This document shows, piece by piece, positions 23,248 through 31,685 of a stretch of DNA of 64,000 nucleotides; positions within the stretch are counted from its first letter, which is position 1, and every line of letters starts with the position of its first letter. The notes under the pieces are model-generated. The model saw only the letters and a program-made list of their open reading frames with translations. It was not told the origin of the DNA and searched no databases. The stretch lies in assembly GCF_900103085.1 (NCBI RefSeq), contig NZ_FMWR01000008.1:148995-212994 (forward strand), read 5' to 3'. Origin of the DNA: Gilliamella mensalis. GTDB lineage: Bacteria > Pseudomonadota > Gammaproteobacteria > Enterobacterales > Orbaceae. The position numbers were made by a program, and so were the translations under genes.

Positions 23248-23276
23248 TTGACGATTTGGCGTAACACAAGCATAAT
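23248..23276 (+). promoter_or_regulatory. Promoter of the tRNA operon
   Basis: TTGACG (23248-23253), a 17-bp spacer and CATAAT (23271-23276), followed by a GC-rich discriminator (GCGCC) typical of stringently controlled stable-RNA promoters. Confidence 0.85.
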
Positions 23277-23314
23277 GCGCCTCGCAGTGTTGCTTACGAC
23301 GTTGCGAATGAAAT

Positions 23315-23391
23315 GGCTACGTAGCTCAGTTGGTTAGAGCACATCACTCATAATGATGGGGTCACAGGTTCGAATCCCGTCGTAGCCACCA
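23315..23391 (+). tRNA. metT: tRNA-Met (anticodon CAT), elongator type
   Basis: A 77-nt cloverleaf with acceptor GGCTACG/CGTAGCC, anticodon loop CTCATAA, T arm GGTTCGAATCC and encoded CCA. To my memory it is essentially identical to E. coli metT. Confidence 0.95.
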
Positions 23392-23428
23392 CAAAGATTA
23401 GATAGTACTTTTACCGGAAGTATTCAGT

Positions 23429-23513
23429 GCGGGTGTGGCGAAATTGGTAGACGCACCAGATTTAGGTTCTGGCGCCGCAAGGTGTGTGAGTTCAAGTCTC
23501 TCCACCCGCACCA
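23429..23513 (+). tRNA. leuW: tRNA-Leu (anticodon TAG)
   Basis: An 85-nt class II tRNA with a long variable arm, anticodon loop TTTAGGT and encoded CCA, very similar to E. coli leuW and in the same position after metT. Confidence 0.95.
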
Positions 23514-23538
23514 TTTAATCTTAAACTCTATCCTTTAT

Positions 23539-23613
23539 TGGGGTATAGCCAAGCGGTAAGGCAGCGGGTTTTGATCCCGCCACGCCCAGGTTCGAATCCT
23601 GGTACCCCAGCCA
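23539..23613 (+). tRNA. glnU: tRNA-Gln (anticodon TTG)
   Basis: A 75-nt tRNA with TGGGGTA/TACCCCA acceptor, anticodon loop TTTTGAT and encoded CCA. The E. coli operon continues with further Gln and Met copies; here it ends after the first. Confidence 0.95.
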
Positions 23614-23816
23614 TTTCAATATAATCGGCGTTTTATTTTTTCTTATTCAATTTATTTTCTCATGTTTCACCTTTTTAGTTATCACACTATAGGCATAGTG
23701 AAATAAACTGTACGCGAGATTCAAATTCCAATTTAGAAAACTATCTGCTTCAACCCTCACAACTTGTATTAAATATCACTTTTTTACTGCGGTATAATCG
23801 AATATCTCCAAAGCGG

Positions 23817-23836
23817 ATTCCAATTCCGCATTGGTA
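23817..23836 (+). repeat. Left attachment-site core of the P2-like element
   Basis: ATTCCAATTCCGCATTGGTA is repeated exactly at 37180-37199, just beyond the integrase gene. The two copies bound 13.3 kb of phage-like DNA. The left copy lies about 200 bp after the tRNA-Gln gene, not inside it. Confidence 0.8.
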
Positions 23837-23926
23837 TTTCATAAAACCTAAATAATTTAAAATAAATAAATTAAAATCAATTTGTTGAAATATATTTTTT
23901 TATAGTTGTTTTTTATTGTTTATTTT

Positions 23927-23946
23927 ATGGCGGTAAAATGGCGGTT
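23927..23946 (+). repeat. Left candidate integrase arm sites (ATGGCGG tandem)
   Basis: ATGGCGGTAAAATGGCGGTT carries two ATGGCGG units 11 bp apart, 90 bp inside the left att core. The same tandem recurs at 37067-37087, just inside the right end. Confidence 0.5.
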
Positions 23947-24100
23947 GCTTTTGGTTTAAAAATGATCTAATTATTTATTGTGTTAATATTTTAATTTATT
24001 CCTGATTTTTATGTGGTTTTATATTTTAAATATTAATATATTAGAATATTGACCTATAAGTTGTAAAATTTCTACTTGATAATCAGTCTTATAATAAATA

Positions 24101-24120
24101 TACTGTATATAATTACAGTA
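24101..24120 (+). promoter_or_regulatory. LexA (SOS) box overlapping a -10 element
   Basis: TACTGTATATAATTACAGTA is a CTGT-N8-ACAG box with matching outer TA/TA, close to the E. coli LexA consensus, and contains TATAAT. It lies 16 bp before the start codon of a 59-residue gene, so that gene should be repressed by LexA and induced by DNA damage. Confidence 0.8.
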
Positions 24121-24136
24121 TAAAGAGGGATAGGCG

Positions 24137-24316
24137 ATGGGTGAAAGAAGTGAAGTAACAAATCATATTAAACTAGAGCAAGCCGAATTTGTTAATAAAT
24201 TAATGATAGATGCAGAGCTATCAGAAGATGATATAAAAATAGGGTTGTGTTTATTGCATGAATTATTATTGAAGATTAAAAGTAGAAATGATTCTGAAGT
24301 TAAAGGCAATCAATAA
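24137..24316 (+). CDS. Small SOS-controlled prophage protein, candidate antirepressor
   Basis: A 59-residue acidic, soluble-looking protein (MGERSEVTNHIKLEQAEFVN...). It has a good ribosome-binding site (AGAGGGATAGG), a LexA box right upstream and a strong terminator right downstream, so it is a self-contained SOS transcript. I do not recognise the family; it has no transmembrane helix, which argues against a TisB-like toxin. Its place at the prophage end and the SOS control recall the tum antirepressor of phage 186, though Tum is longer. The role is inference. Confidence 0.65.
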   Translation: MGERSEVTNHIKLEQAEFVNKLMIDAELSEDDIKIGLCLLHELLLKIKSRNDSEVKGNQ

Positions 24317-24319
24317 TAG

Positions 24320-24343
24320 CGGGGGGAAAGCCCCGTTTTTTAT
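24320..24343 (+). terminator. Terminator of the SOS-controlled small gene
   Basis: CGGGG/CCCCG stem with a GGAAAG loop and a T run, starting four bases after the stop codon. Confidence 0.85.
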
Positions 24344-24776
24344 TTATATTTATTAACAACCATTTTTTTAATTACTATAAACAGCACAAAGATTTTTTTA
24401 CACGAACCTGTGCAGTTTGAATATTTAACATTAAATATTATTAACCCCACCAAAATAATTAAATGAACGATAAACACCATTAATATAGTTCCGAGTTGAT
24501 GCCAGCAATAGAGTTATTAAGTTATATCGCATTACGCTTAGAATTTTATTTGTAAAATAAACTAAATTTTTTGTAAATTAAATTTGCATTATTATGTCGA
24601 AAGTGATATCGTTTTTTTTGCGGTCGTCATCTTCGTAAAAACATTGCCATACGAGATAAATACAAGGTAACCGCTTTTAATTCTTTTTTTCAAAACGTTT
24701 TTGTGAAGTTTTTAGACAACAATAACAATAATAAAATAACAATAATTATAAAATAATAATAAGTAAGGAAGTTTAG
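24344..24776. other. AT-rich gap before the lipase gene
   Basis: These 433 bp hold no credible coding sequence. AT-rich tracts and polyA/T runs precede the lipase start, and its promoter must lie here, but I cannot single one out. Confidence 0.4.
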
Positions 24777-25676
24777 ATGTATAAAATTAAACCTAAAGAA
24801 AAACTCGTTAAAACAAAATATCCACTCGTACTTGTCCATGGGTTATTTGGTTTCGACCGAATTATGGGATATCCATATTTCTTTAATATTGCTGAATCTT
24901 TAAGAAAACAAGGTACTGAAGTTTATACTGTTGCAATTTCAGCTACCAATTCAACTGAAACACGTGGTGAACAGCTGCTGGCTGAAGTTAAAAAAATACT
25001 TAAAAAAACGGGTGCCCAAAAAGTAAATCTGATTGGTCATAGCCAAGGTGCGCCTACGAGCCGTTATGTTGCTGCGATCCATCCTGAAATTGTCGGTTCA
25101 GTAACTTCTGTAAATGGTGTGAATTTCGGTTCTGAAATTGCAGATTTAATGTTGGAAATTCTTTCTGGCAAATTGGTTGGCCCTACTGCTGATGTGATTG
25201 TTGAAACATTTATGAAGTTTGTTGGTCTATTTAGTACTAAGCCATTTTTACCACAAGATTTTAGAAGCGCCCTAAAAAGCTTGTCGACTAAAGGTACTAA
25301 AGCGTTTAATAAAAAATATCCGCAAGGTCTACCTAAACGATGGGGTGGTGAGGGTAAAGAGCTAGAAACTAATGGTGTTTACTACTATTCTTGGAGTGGT
25401 ATTATTAAATCAAAACCACTTAATGAAGGTTTAAATATGGCAGATCCATCGCATGCTATTTTGGTTGCATTAGGTACTTTCTTCAAAAAAGAGCGTAGAC
25501 AAAATGATGGTCTGGTTGGCCGTTATAGCACTCACTTGGGTAAAGTTATCAGTTCTAACTACCAGATGGACCATTTCGATGCAGTCAATCAAATTGCTGG
25601 TGTGCATCCGATTAAACCAGATCCGGTAAAACTTTATTTAGAACATGCTGCACGCTTGAAATCTAAAGGTCTATAA
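24777..25676 (+). CDS. Triacylglycerol lipase, Proteus-type family I.1
   Basis: A 299-residue alpha/beta hydrolase. It has the oxyanion motif VLVHGLFGF (His21), the nucleophile elbow [16 protein letters not shown] (Ser89), an Asp in [10 protein letters not shown] and a His in [13 protein letters not shown]. It resembles the Proteus lipases (about 287 residues), including [16 protein letters not shown]. No signal peptide is visible, which is also true of the Proteus group. The ATG follows AAGGAAG. It lies inside the att-bounded element beyond the lysis genes, where P2 has tail genes, so it looks like cargo or lysogenic-conversion DNA. Confidence 0.9.
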   Translation: MYKIKPKEKLVKTKYPLVLVHGLFGFDRIMGYPYFFNIAESLRKQGTEVYTVAISATNSTETRGEQLLAEVKKILKKTGAQKVNLIGHSQGAPTSRYVAAIHPEIVGSVTSVNGVNFGSEIADLMLEILSGKLVGPTADVIVETFMKFVGLFSTKPFLPQDFRSALKSLSTKGTKAFNKKYPQGLPKRWGGEGKELETNGVYYYSWSGIIKSKPLNEGLNMADPSHAILVALGTFFKKERRQNDGLVGRYSTHLGKVISSNYQMDHFDAVNQIAGVHPIKPDPVKLYLEHAARLKSKGL

Positions 25677-25693
25677 ATTATTTTTATGGCAAA

Positions 25694-25730
25694 AGCTGAA
25701 TCCTGTGATTTTACAGGGTTCAGTTTTTTT
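25694..25730 (+). terminator. Terminator after the lipase gene
   Basis: CTGAATCCTGT (25696-25706) pairs with ACAGGGTTCAG (25713-25723), allowing one G-T pair, and is followed by seven Ts. Confidence 0.85.
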
Positions 25731-25945
25731 ATTTATATTGGGCATTTATTTGTTGGTGCTGTGTGGGAATTAGGCTGAATTTAAATAACTAAATATTAAC
25801 AAGCACACTGTTGGAAACAGTGTTGTTTATTATTATTAACATACTTGTGTAAATACGTTAACAACGGTTAGCCGTCGATGATAGGTGTTTTTTCTTGTTA
25901 TTACAATCTTCGAGTACTTTTTAAAGCGAGTTAATTTTTTTAATG

Positions 25946-26209
25946 TTAGTGTTGATTTTGTTCTTGCTGACATTGGTAAATTATTTCGACTTGTAACGCA
26001 CATTGATGCCATGCTGTTAAGATTGCTTGGTTATCATCAAGTAATGATCGATTATGTCTTAAATTATTCATGGGAAGATAGCAGGGTGTTACGACTGGAC
26101 AACCAGCTTTGATAATCTGTACTTCCTTTGATTTCTGGCCGTGTGTACAACCGTTTAACAGTATCGGGCAGATCACTATCAGACCACATACGTATTTGTT
26201 CATTTTCAT
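25946..26209 (-). CDS. Rz1-like outer-membrane spanin lipoprotein (LysC type)
   Basis: An 87-residue protein with a lipobox ending LLNGC (Cys about residue 21), overlapping the 3' end of the Rz-like gene in another frame. That nested arrangement is diagnostic of Rz/Rz1 spanin pairs, which fuse inner and outer membranes in the last step of lysis. The mature part is short and cysteine-rich. The family is diverse, so the assignment rests mostly on architecture and position. Confidence 0.75.
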   Translation of the reverse strand: MKMNKYVCGLIVICPILLNGCTHGQKSKEVQIIKAGCPVVTPCYLPMNNLRHNRSLLDDNQAILTAWHQCALQVEIIYQCQQEQNQH

Positions 26210-26510
26210 TAATAAGTTGCTCCAATTGTTGTTGATATTGACGATTTAACGTATCTGCTACTTGCAGTTGATTTTTTTGTGCGATTAGTTTGCGCTCATT
26301 GGCTTGATACTGATCGCTGAGTTTAATAAATTCATTGTTTTTAACATCAATGAGTTCAATTAATGTTTGCTTATCATCCTGTAGTTGCTGATTGCTGGCG
26401 TATAATTGTTTATTTTTGGTGCTCAATAGCCGATTTTGAAAATAGCTAAATAACAAACAAATAAGCAATAGCAACCAGGGTAACAGTTTGCTTGTCAGTC
26501 TATTTTGCAT
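26064..26510 (-). CDS. Rz-like inner-membrane spanin (LysB type)
   Basis: A 148-residue protein with an N-terminal transmembrane anchor (about 8-25) and a long coiled coil (about 30-110). Its C-terminal motif IRMWSDSDLPDTVKRLYTRPEIKGSTDYQSWL matches the P2 LysB tail. The 5' end overlaps the endolysin gene by 11 bases and the 3' third encodes Rz1 in another frame. With Rz1 it should form the periplasm-spanning lysis complex. Confidence 0.85.
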   Translation of the reverse strand: MQNRLTSKLLPWLLLLICLLFSYFQNRLLSTKNKQLYASNQQLQDDKQTLIELIDVKNNEFIKLSDQYQANERKLIAQKNQLQVADTLNRQYQQQLEQLINENEQIRMWSDSDLPDTVKRLYTRPEIKGSTDYQSWLSSRNTLLSSHE

Positions 26511-27075
26511 AGTTTTCGTATGCCTCCTTGAGTTTTATGTCATAGTTATTTTTTTTGTAGGCTGGGCCGTTGTATAGTTTTGCAAACGTTGAAAAATCTT
26601 TATCTTTCATCGCTTTTAATAGTTTACAATTTGATTGATGCGAGATAAAACGATAAAACGCATCTAACTGTTGTGCTTCGCTTTCAATCATATGTTGTTC
26701 GAAGTGCTGGGCTGAGGGATAACCGAGCAATTGCCAGTAAAAGCCCATGATTTGGAATAGCCCCCAACTAGTACTTTCGATTGCCGAATCAATATCAATT
26801 TTTTTTGCCTGTGCTAATCGATAATTTTCACTTATTCCACCTAAGTAACCGCCTGCAGATGAGTTGACTAAATCAGGATGTTTTTTAGCAAGCTGTTCGA
26901 CATTAAATCCCTGTTTTTGTAGCTGGCGATAGAAAATATGCCGCTCAAATAAGATTACCGGTAACCCTTTTTGAAAGCCTGCTGATCGAGATTCCACTTT
27001 TGTTATAGCCTGCATTATGGCTAATTCAATGCCAAGTTTGTTGGCGATATTTTGTAATAGTTCAATTGTTATCAT
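26500..27075 (-). CDS. Phage endolysin, N-acetylmuramidase family (DUF3380)
   Basis: A 191-residue murein hydrolase. IMQAITKVESRSAGF contains the likely catalytic glutamate, and PVILFERHIFYRQL, STSWGLFQIMGFYWQLLGY and YNGPAYKKNNYDIKL are typical of the N-acetylmuramidase (PF11860-like) group. There is no secretion signal, so release should depend on the adjacent holin. The ATG comes right after the holin stop codon, and its end overlaps the Rz-like gene, giving a tight lysis operon on the minus strand. Confidence 0.88.
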   Translation of the reverse strand: MITIELLQNIANKLGIELAIMQAITKVESRSAGFQKGLPVILFERHIFYRQLQKQGFNVEQLAKKHPDLVNSSAGGYLGGISENYRLAQAKKIDIDSAIESTSWGLFQIMGFYWQLLGYPSAQHFEQHMIESEAQQLDAFYRFISHQSNCKLLKAMKDKDFSTFAKLYNGPAYKKNNYDIKLKEAYENYAK

Positions 27076-27453
27076 TTATGGTTTTTTTCCTCTAAAGTTA
27101 TTAAATATGTCGGTTGGGTCATCAAATTTTTTGATTATCCAAAGCAGTAGTTTGACGCTCACCGCCGAGGAGACTAATGCCCCAAATCCGAGTGGTATTG
27201 TTGGTTGAATATTCGATGGAAAGAACGGTATCAATAGATTTAACGTCATTTCGGACAGTAGCATGCCTATCGAAAAAGAGATAAAAAATAGGATGATACG
27301 GCGAAGTGTGCTGATGCGATCTTCACTAATTACCAGTAATATTGAGCCACAAAGTGCGCCTAAAATAACGCCATTTTCGATATTTGGATAGATAACCGAT
27401 ATCAAAAAATGGTTGATAATAGCTGTGAATGTTGTTGTAGTTTGTTCTGTCAT
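27076..27453 (-). CDS. Phage holin
   Basis: A 125-residue protein with three or four hydrophobic helices (about 27-43, 50-72, 80-100 and 101-112) and a charged C-terminus. It is located directly upstream of the endolysin, as Y precedes K in P2. It would permeabilise the inner membrane and time lysis. Exact family membership cannot be fixed by eye. Upstream on the same strand is a decayed gene X, again the P2 order (X-Y-K-lysB/C). Confidence 0.8.
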   Translation of the reverse strand: MTEQTTTTFTAIINHFLISVIYPNIENGVILGALCGSILLVISEDRISTLRRIILFFISFSIGMLLSEMTLNLLIPFFPSNIQPTIPLGFGALVSSAVSVKLLLWIIKKFDDPTDIFNNFRGKKP

Positions 27454-27463
27454 TCCATTAATC

Positions 27464-27631
27464 TCATTTTAGTTTAAACGTATGTTGCTCAGGCACTGCT
27501 TCGGGCACATTTAACACGGTATTGATTGGCAATATTGCAGGTGATTTTTATAGCATTGAGTTATTTTGATAGATAATTTCAGCAAGCTTTTGGGGTTTGC
27601 TAAAAATGCTATAGGCTAGGGCATCAACGGT
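27464..27631 (-). pseudogene. Decayed P2-like tail protein X gene
   Basis: In one minus-strand frame the sequence reads TVDALAYSIFSKPQKLAEII and YQNNSML, then a TAA (27550-27548), then KSPAILPINTVLNVPEAVPE and QHTFKLK before a TGA at 27466-27464. This resembles P2 gpX (GDTLDAI..., ending LPHGTAVELPD...), a LysM-like tail protein encoded immediately before the holin. The start codon region is gone and there is one nonsense codon, so the gene is dead. Confidence 0.7.
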
Positions 27632-27817
27632 TTATTTGACATTGCATAAACAATCATTAAATCAATTGTAGGGTTGATCGTCATTTGCCTAAAATATCAC
27701 AAATTGCATAATGTGCATTGCGATATACATTGTCCGTTCTGTCTATATTCGCTTTTTGCTTTTGCGGTTACATTAAAATTAATTTATTCATCAATAAACC
27801 GCTTGCTTATATAGAAT

Positions 27818-27991
27818 TCAATACGTTGATTCGTTATTGATTAATTCGTTTGTTAACTCATTTATAGATGTAAAGCTTTCGGCTTGTTGGCTAACCGCCA
27901 GAAATGTACATGATTTTGCACTGCAATAATCGCACTGTTTAGATGTAGCGTTGTGACGGTCCCGTCCCACCATTGTTTTTCCGTACATCAT
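27818..27991 (-). CDS. Small hypothetical phage protein with a CxxC pair
   Basis: A 57-residue frame (MMYGKTMVGRDRHNATSKQC...) contains C-D-Y-C plus another Cys and has protein-like composition, but no strong ribosome-binding site. It lies between gpA and the gene X remnant. It could be a small zinc-binding phage protein or the stub of a deleted gene. I do not recognise it. Confidence 0.4.
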   Translation of the reverse strand: MMYGKTMVGRDRHNATSKQCDYCSAKSCTFLAVSQQAESFTSINELTNELINNESTY

Positions 27992-28499
27992 TAATCGTGA
28001 TTACATATATAGCAAAATATTACATATTTTCAGATTGTTATCAAGTGATTAGCTAAAAGAAACGTTATTTTTTTTCGATCTCTTCAAATATCAATCGCAG
28101 TTTAAATAAGCTACGATTAATTTATCCCATTAATAATCGGCGAAGTTATTGACCAGTTGTGGAAGATTGAGGTAAGCATGATAAAAAATATGGTTATTGA
28201 ATAGACCAAACGATAAATTTGCATAACAAGCGATTAAAAAGGCTGATTATCAGACCCGAGAGTATCAAAATAAAGGAATAGAAAAAACTATAACAATGTA
28301 AACAGAAAACAATATGCTCAAAACCCTCGTTGAGTTTTAAATAGTTTATCTTATTAGGTGATCTTGTTTGCTTAGCCGTTAGATAAGCAGAGGCACTTTA
28401 TGTAACTATATCTATCGTTTTAATATTCAAACGGTATACAATCCTGAATATTTTTTACAAATTTTAGCTATTCCAACCTATATTTGGCTCTATTCCGCG
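27992..28499. other. Non-coding stretch downstream of gpA
   Basis: These 508 bp lie where P2 has cos and the terminase/capsid genes. I see no gene, only a copy of the dispersed GTAAAAAATATTCAGGA repeat at 28429-28466 (minus strand). Confidence 0.5.
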
Positions 28500-30530
28500 C
28501 TATTTTTGGCGTAAATCGATGATAATCAACTTGTCGTTAACCCATTTTATGAGCAATTTGTCACTAAATTTTAGTTCTAACCCCGCCAAAAGATGATTTA
28601 ACTGATGCGGGTTGTAATTTATTTGGTATTTTTTTAGCGCATTTATCACTTTTTGACGCCGATCGTACTGCGATGATTTTTTAATCTGCGTACAGTTATT
28701 GACAGAACTCCGAGCGTCGCTATCGCTCCTATTTTTAGAGACAATAGCCCACTTGATCAGACGTGTACAGATAAAAGAGACCATGCCAATAATCGGGGAA
28801 AATACCCCTTTAATCTTTTTGACGTCCTCCTCAAATTGGTTTTGTGCTTCTTCGTATGCAATCCTGACCCGCAACTCTTTACGCTTAACCATAGCGCCAC
28901 CTTGTAATTGTGTGTATGCTGCCCAGTCGCCCGCATCAGCTGCCGCAAGCACAGGGTCGATTGCAGCGCTGTCAACTTTTTGGCTACCGAGCCGACGCAG
29001 TTCTCGCCACACAGTCACCGGCGCGCCGCCGATTTGTTGGAATTGACGAATACCCCAACGGCTAGCCCACGCCGTTACGTTCTTCGCCATCTCTTTTAAG
29101 TTTTGCCCGGTTTCATCATCGACTTCGTTATCAAGTTGATAACCGTCAATATTTTTAGAAATATATTTGGCAATGTAGCCGGTTGCCGAGCCTTTTTCTT
29201 TTTCGATATTCTCAAACTTGAAACGGTTTTCTTGTGCGCCCGGTTCGTTGCCGTCTTCTTTTAGTGCGTACGAGTACATAATGTTATGAACTTTATCTTT
29301 GTTTTCAGGTAGCATAAAAACCAATATATGCCAATGTGGTGTGCCGTCGTGATGGGGTTCGGCAACTCGAAATCCAAAGATTTTGATATTTTCACGATTG
29401 AGCTTTGCCCTGATTTTTGCCCATACGCCGCATAGGTAACGTTGTGCGTCCCGTGGTGTACCGCCGTTCCAGTTTTTGACAAATCCACCTTTAGCATGTA
29501 CGGCGTGATATTTTGACGGTGCAGTCAATGTAATAAATGCTCCCTCGTAGCCGAATTCATCCGCAATATCTTCAAACCCTCGCATACGGACCATAAGCTC
29601 ACAACGACGAATGGCTGGGTTGGCATTGGATTTATCGACCTGTAAAACGAGTTCGAATTGCTCACCCGTTTCAGTATTTTCTATACATTGATTTTTCAGC
29701 CACTCCCGATTTTTCCTTTTTTGCTCTCTCCATTCACCTACGCATGTGCGACTGGCATATGGGCTTGCGGATTTCTGAACTTGTCCGGCAGCAATAGCCA
29801 AGTGTTCTCGTTGAAAAGCCCAAGTGCGTTTTAACTTGCTTTGCCACCAGCTATCATCTGATAATTTTGCTAAGGCGATAACAATTTGCTGTTCACTGAT
29901 TTCATCTTTTTTATAATCAGCAAAGTAGGGTGCTGTAATTTTTAACGGCTTGAGCTGCTCTAATGCAAATTTATAGATAGCCAGTTCATGGGCGTTATTG
30001 CTTAACTTAAATTCATCTGTTTCTAAAAATTTGATGATTAGATTTTGCATATAGCTAGCAATTTGCCCACCAAGCTGTTCAACATCGACTTTATCTAAGG
30101 TTGGTAATATCGATAGCTGTTTATAGAATGCTTGAGCGATTAGGCTTTTACCGGTATTTAATGAATATTTTTTTTGCACTTCAGTGCAGCGAGTTAGCCC
30201 ACTGGTTCGCAAATAGGTGTTAGCCGTTTTTGCGCCTTTTTCTTGATATAGTGTTAGGTATTTTCGGGCGAAGTATCTGCCAATGAACTGAGGCGTATCA
30301 CTAAAATAGGGGTGGAAATAGTCATACTCATCCGGGATTTGCTCCCAAAGCGGACGTTCGATAATTGTTAAATCTTTTGGTGGTTTGCGATCTGTGGCAT
30401 ATTGTGATTTAGGTTGAATAGATTTGCTTGGCAAAAACTTGCCGACGGTTTCGTAAAAATCACGCATACCACAAAGCAGGGCAAATTTAGCCCTGTTGCT
30501 AAGAGGGGGGAGTTGCGTGATAGTGGTCAT
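28500..30530 (-). CDS. Phage replication initiator gpA (HUH endonuclease, P2 type)
   Basis: A 676-residue rolling-circle initiator. The HUH motif lies in EPHHDGTPHWHILVF (His399/His401), with AFITLTAPSKYHA (about 331-343) as the upstream motif and the twin catalytic tyrosines in GYIAKYISKN (Tyr452, Tyr456). P2 gpA is 761 residues; the difference is spread along the chain. It nicks the phage origin, in P2 inside its own gene, and remains covalently bound to the 5' end. It is encoded on the minus strand downstream of the small early genes and dam. Confidence 0.93.
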   Translation of the reverse strand: MTTITQLPPLSNRAKFALLCGMRDFYETVGKFLPSKSIQPKSQYATDRKPPKDLTIIERPLWEQIPDEYDYFHPYFSDTPQFIGRYFARKYLTLYQEKGAKTANTYLRTSGLTRCTEVQKKYSLNTGKSLIAQAFYKQLSILPTLDKVDVEQLGGQIASYMQNLIIKFLETDEFKLSNNAHELAIYKFALEQLKPLKITAPYFADYKKDEISEQQIVIALAKLSDDSWWQSKLKRTWAFQREHLAIAAGQVQKSASPYASRTCVGEWREQKRKNREWLKNQCIENTETGEQFELVLQVDKSNANPAIRRCELMVRMRGFEDIADEFGYEGAFITLTAPSKYHAVHAKGGFVKNWNGGTPRDAQRYLCGVWAKIRAKLNRENIKIFGFRVAEPHHDGTPHWHILVFMLPENKDKVHNIMYSYALKEDGNEPGAQENRFKFENIEKEKGSATGYIAKYISKNIDGYQLDNEVDDETGQNLKEMAKNVTAWASRWGIRQFQQIGGAPVTVWRELRRLGSQKVDSAAIDPVLAAADAGDWAAYTQLQGGAMVKRKELRVRIAYEEAQNQFEEDVKKIKGVFSPIIGMVSFICTRLIKWAIVSKNRSDSDARSSVNNCTQIKKSSQYDRRQKVINALKKYQINYNPHQLNHLLAGLELKFSDKLLIKWVNDKLIIIDLRQK

Positions 30531-30636
30531 ATTATTTGCTACCTTGTTTATTAAAAATCTTTTTAGCGGGCTGCGAGCCGTGTTATGCCTGTGGGCTAGT
30601 GCACCTTTTTGCCTTTTTATTACCTTTTTGAATTTT

Positions 30637-30744
30637 TTATTCTATTACTGTCGCTTTATTGTCAGCAGCAATCATGGCGTTAATTGTGTGATGTGCTGAT
30701 GTGGCACAATTTGATCGTAAAATGGTTTTAAATGTGGATTTCAT
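30637..30744 (-). CDS. 35-residue early phage ORF, unknown
   Basis: A short frame (MKSTFKTILRSNCATSAHHT... ending KATVIE) with a strong AAGGAG ribosome-binding site eight bases before the ATG. It lies between dam and gpA in the same direction. Its size and clean ribosome-binding site favour a real microprotein, but I know no homologue. Confidence 0.5.
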   Translation of the reverse strand: MKSTFKTILRSNCATSAHHTINAMIAADNKATVIE

Positions 30745-30775
30745 TATTTTGTTAGCTCCTTTGTATAGTCAGTGG

Positions 30776-31591
30776 TTAAATCATTGCTGGTGTTAACACG
30801 CCAATAATTTCTGTTGCCAGCTTTCGGTTACCGTTAGCGGCAATCATACGTGGAGCTTGGATTGCGTGAATTTTGAATTTATTAAATAGTTCACGTGTTT
30901 GAGGATTATCACTATTGGAAATAATGGCAATTGCACCGCGCTTAACTGCATCAAACAGACAATTTGCTAACGCTTGAGTTTTGGAGTAATCAAAACCGCT
31001 GGGAGTATAACCTACAAATGATCCATTAAACGGACTCAGGTATGGCGGATCGCAATAAATAATATCGCCAGATTTTGCATGCGTAATGGTTGATTTAAAA
31101 TCACATGCAACAAGTACAACATCGACATCACATAATTTTTTACTAAATTTGATAAGTTCCTCTTTGGGGAAATAGATATTGTTATATTTACCTTTTGGCA
31201 CGTTGAAGTTGCCATTTTTGTTATATCGGCAAAGACCATTGAAGCAGTGTCGATTTAACCAAATAAATTTTGCTGCCTGTGCTAAGGTATGCCTTTTAGG
31301 GGATAAATTAAACTGGCTTCTTAAATCATAATAATCAATCTGGCTATCAAAAAGTGCTTTTGTTTCATTTATCAAGAGGGTTGAATCACTTTTTAACCAT
31401 CGATAAACGTTAATCAAATCAGGGTTGTTATCTGCTAAAATATAACTTTTAGCATCAACATTAATAAAAACATTGCCTGCACCAACAAATGGCTCGATAA
31501 ATCGTCCATTGGTAGGTAAATGAGGTCGTAATAATTCTATAATGCGCCCCTTTCCCCCTGGCCATTTTAAAAATGATTTTTTAATATTCAT
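30776..31591 (-). CDS. DNA adenine methyltransferase (Dam family, phage)
   Basis: A 271-residue T4/E. coli Dam-type N6-adenine methylase, probably for GATC. SFLKWPGGKGRI begins the chain, FIEPFVGAGNVF (about 31-42) is the AdoMet motif and DPPY (181-184) is the catalytic motif. P2-like phages often carry dam, which can protect phage DNA or alter lysogeny timing. It sits in the early operon between the 126-residue gene and gpA. Specificity is inferred from family likeness. Confidence 0.93.
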   Translation of the reverse strand: MNIKKSFLKWPGGKGRIIELLRPHLPTNGRFIEPFVGAGNVFINVDAKSYILADNNPDLINVYRWLKSDSTLLINETKALFDSQIDYYDLRSQFNLSPKRHTLAQAAKFIWLNRHCFNGLCRYNKNGNFNVPKGKYNNIYFPKEELIKFSKKLCDVDVVLVACDFKSTITHAKSGDIIYCDPPYLSPFNGSFVGYTPSGFDYSKTQALANCLFDAVKRGAIAIISNSDNPQTRELFNKFKIHAIQAPRMIAANGNRKLATEIIGVLTPAMI

Positions 31592-31685
31592 TGATACTCC
31601 TTAATCCAGATGTATGTTATTTGAGATTGAAAAGATTTGGGGCAAGTGCCCCAATTAGATGATTGATAAGTGAAATTTGTTTTGC

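Noticed and set aside
24137..24316. SOS-induced membrane toxin of the TisB type
   Set aside because: The predicted 59-residue protein is charged and soluble with no transmembrane helix.
25885..26112. Plus-strand 75-codon frame over the Rz1 gene
   Set aside because: Antisense shadow of the overlapping spanin genes.
27953..27976. GC-rich GACGG/CCGTC inverted repeat after gpA, considered as a phage cos site
   Set aside because: It lies inside a coding-like frame (57-residue ORF) and does not resemble the P2/186 cos sequence.
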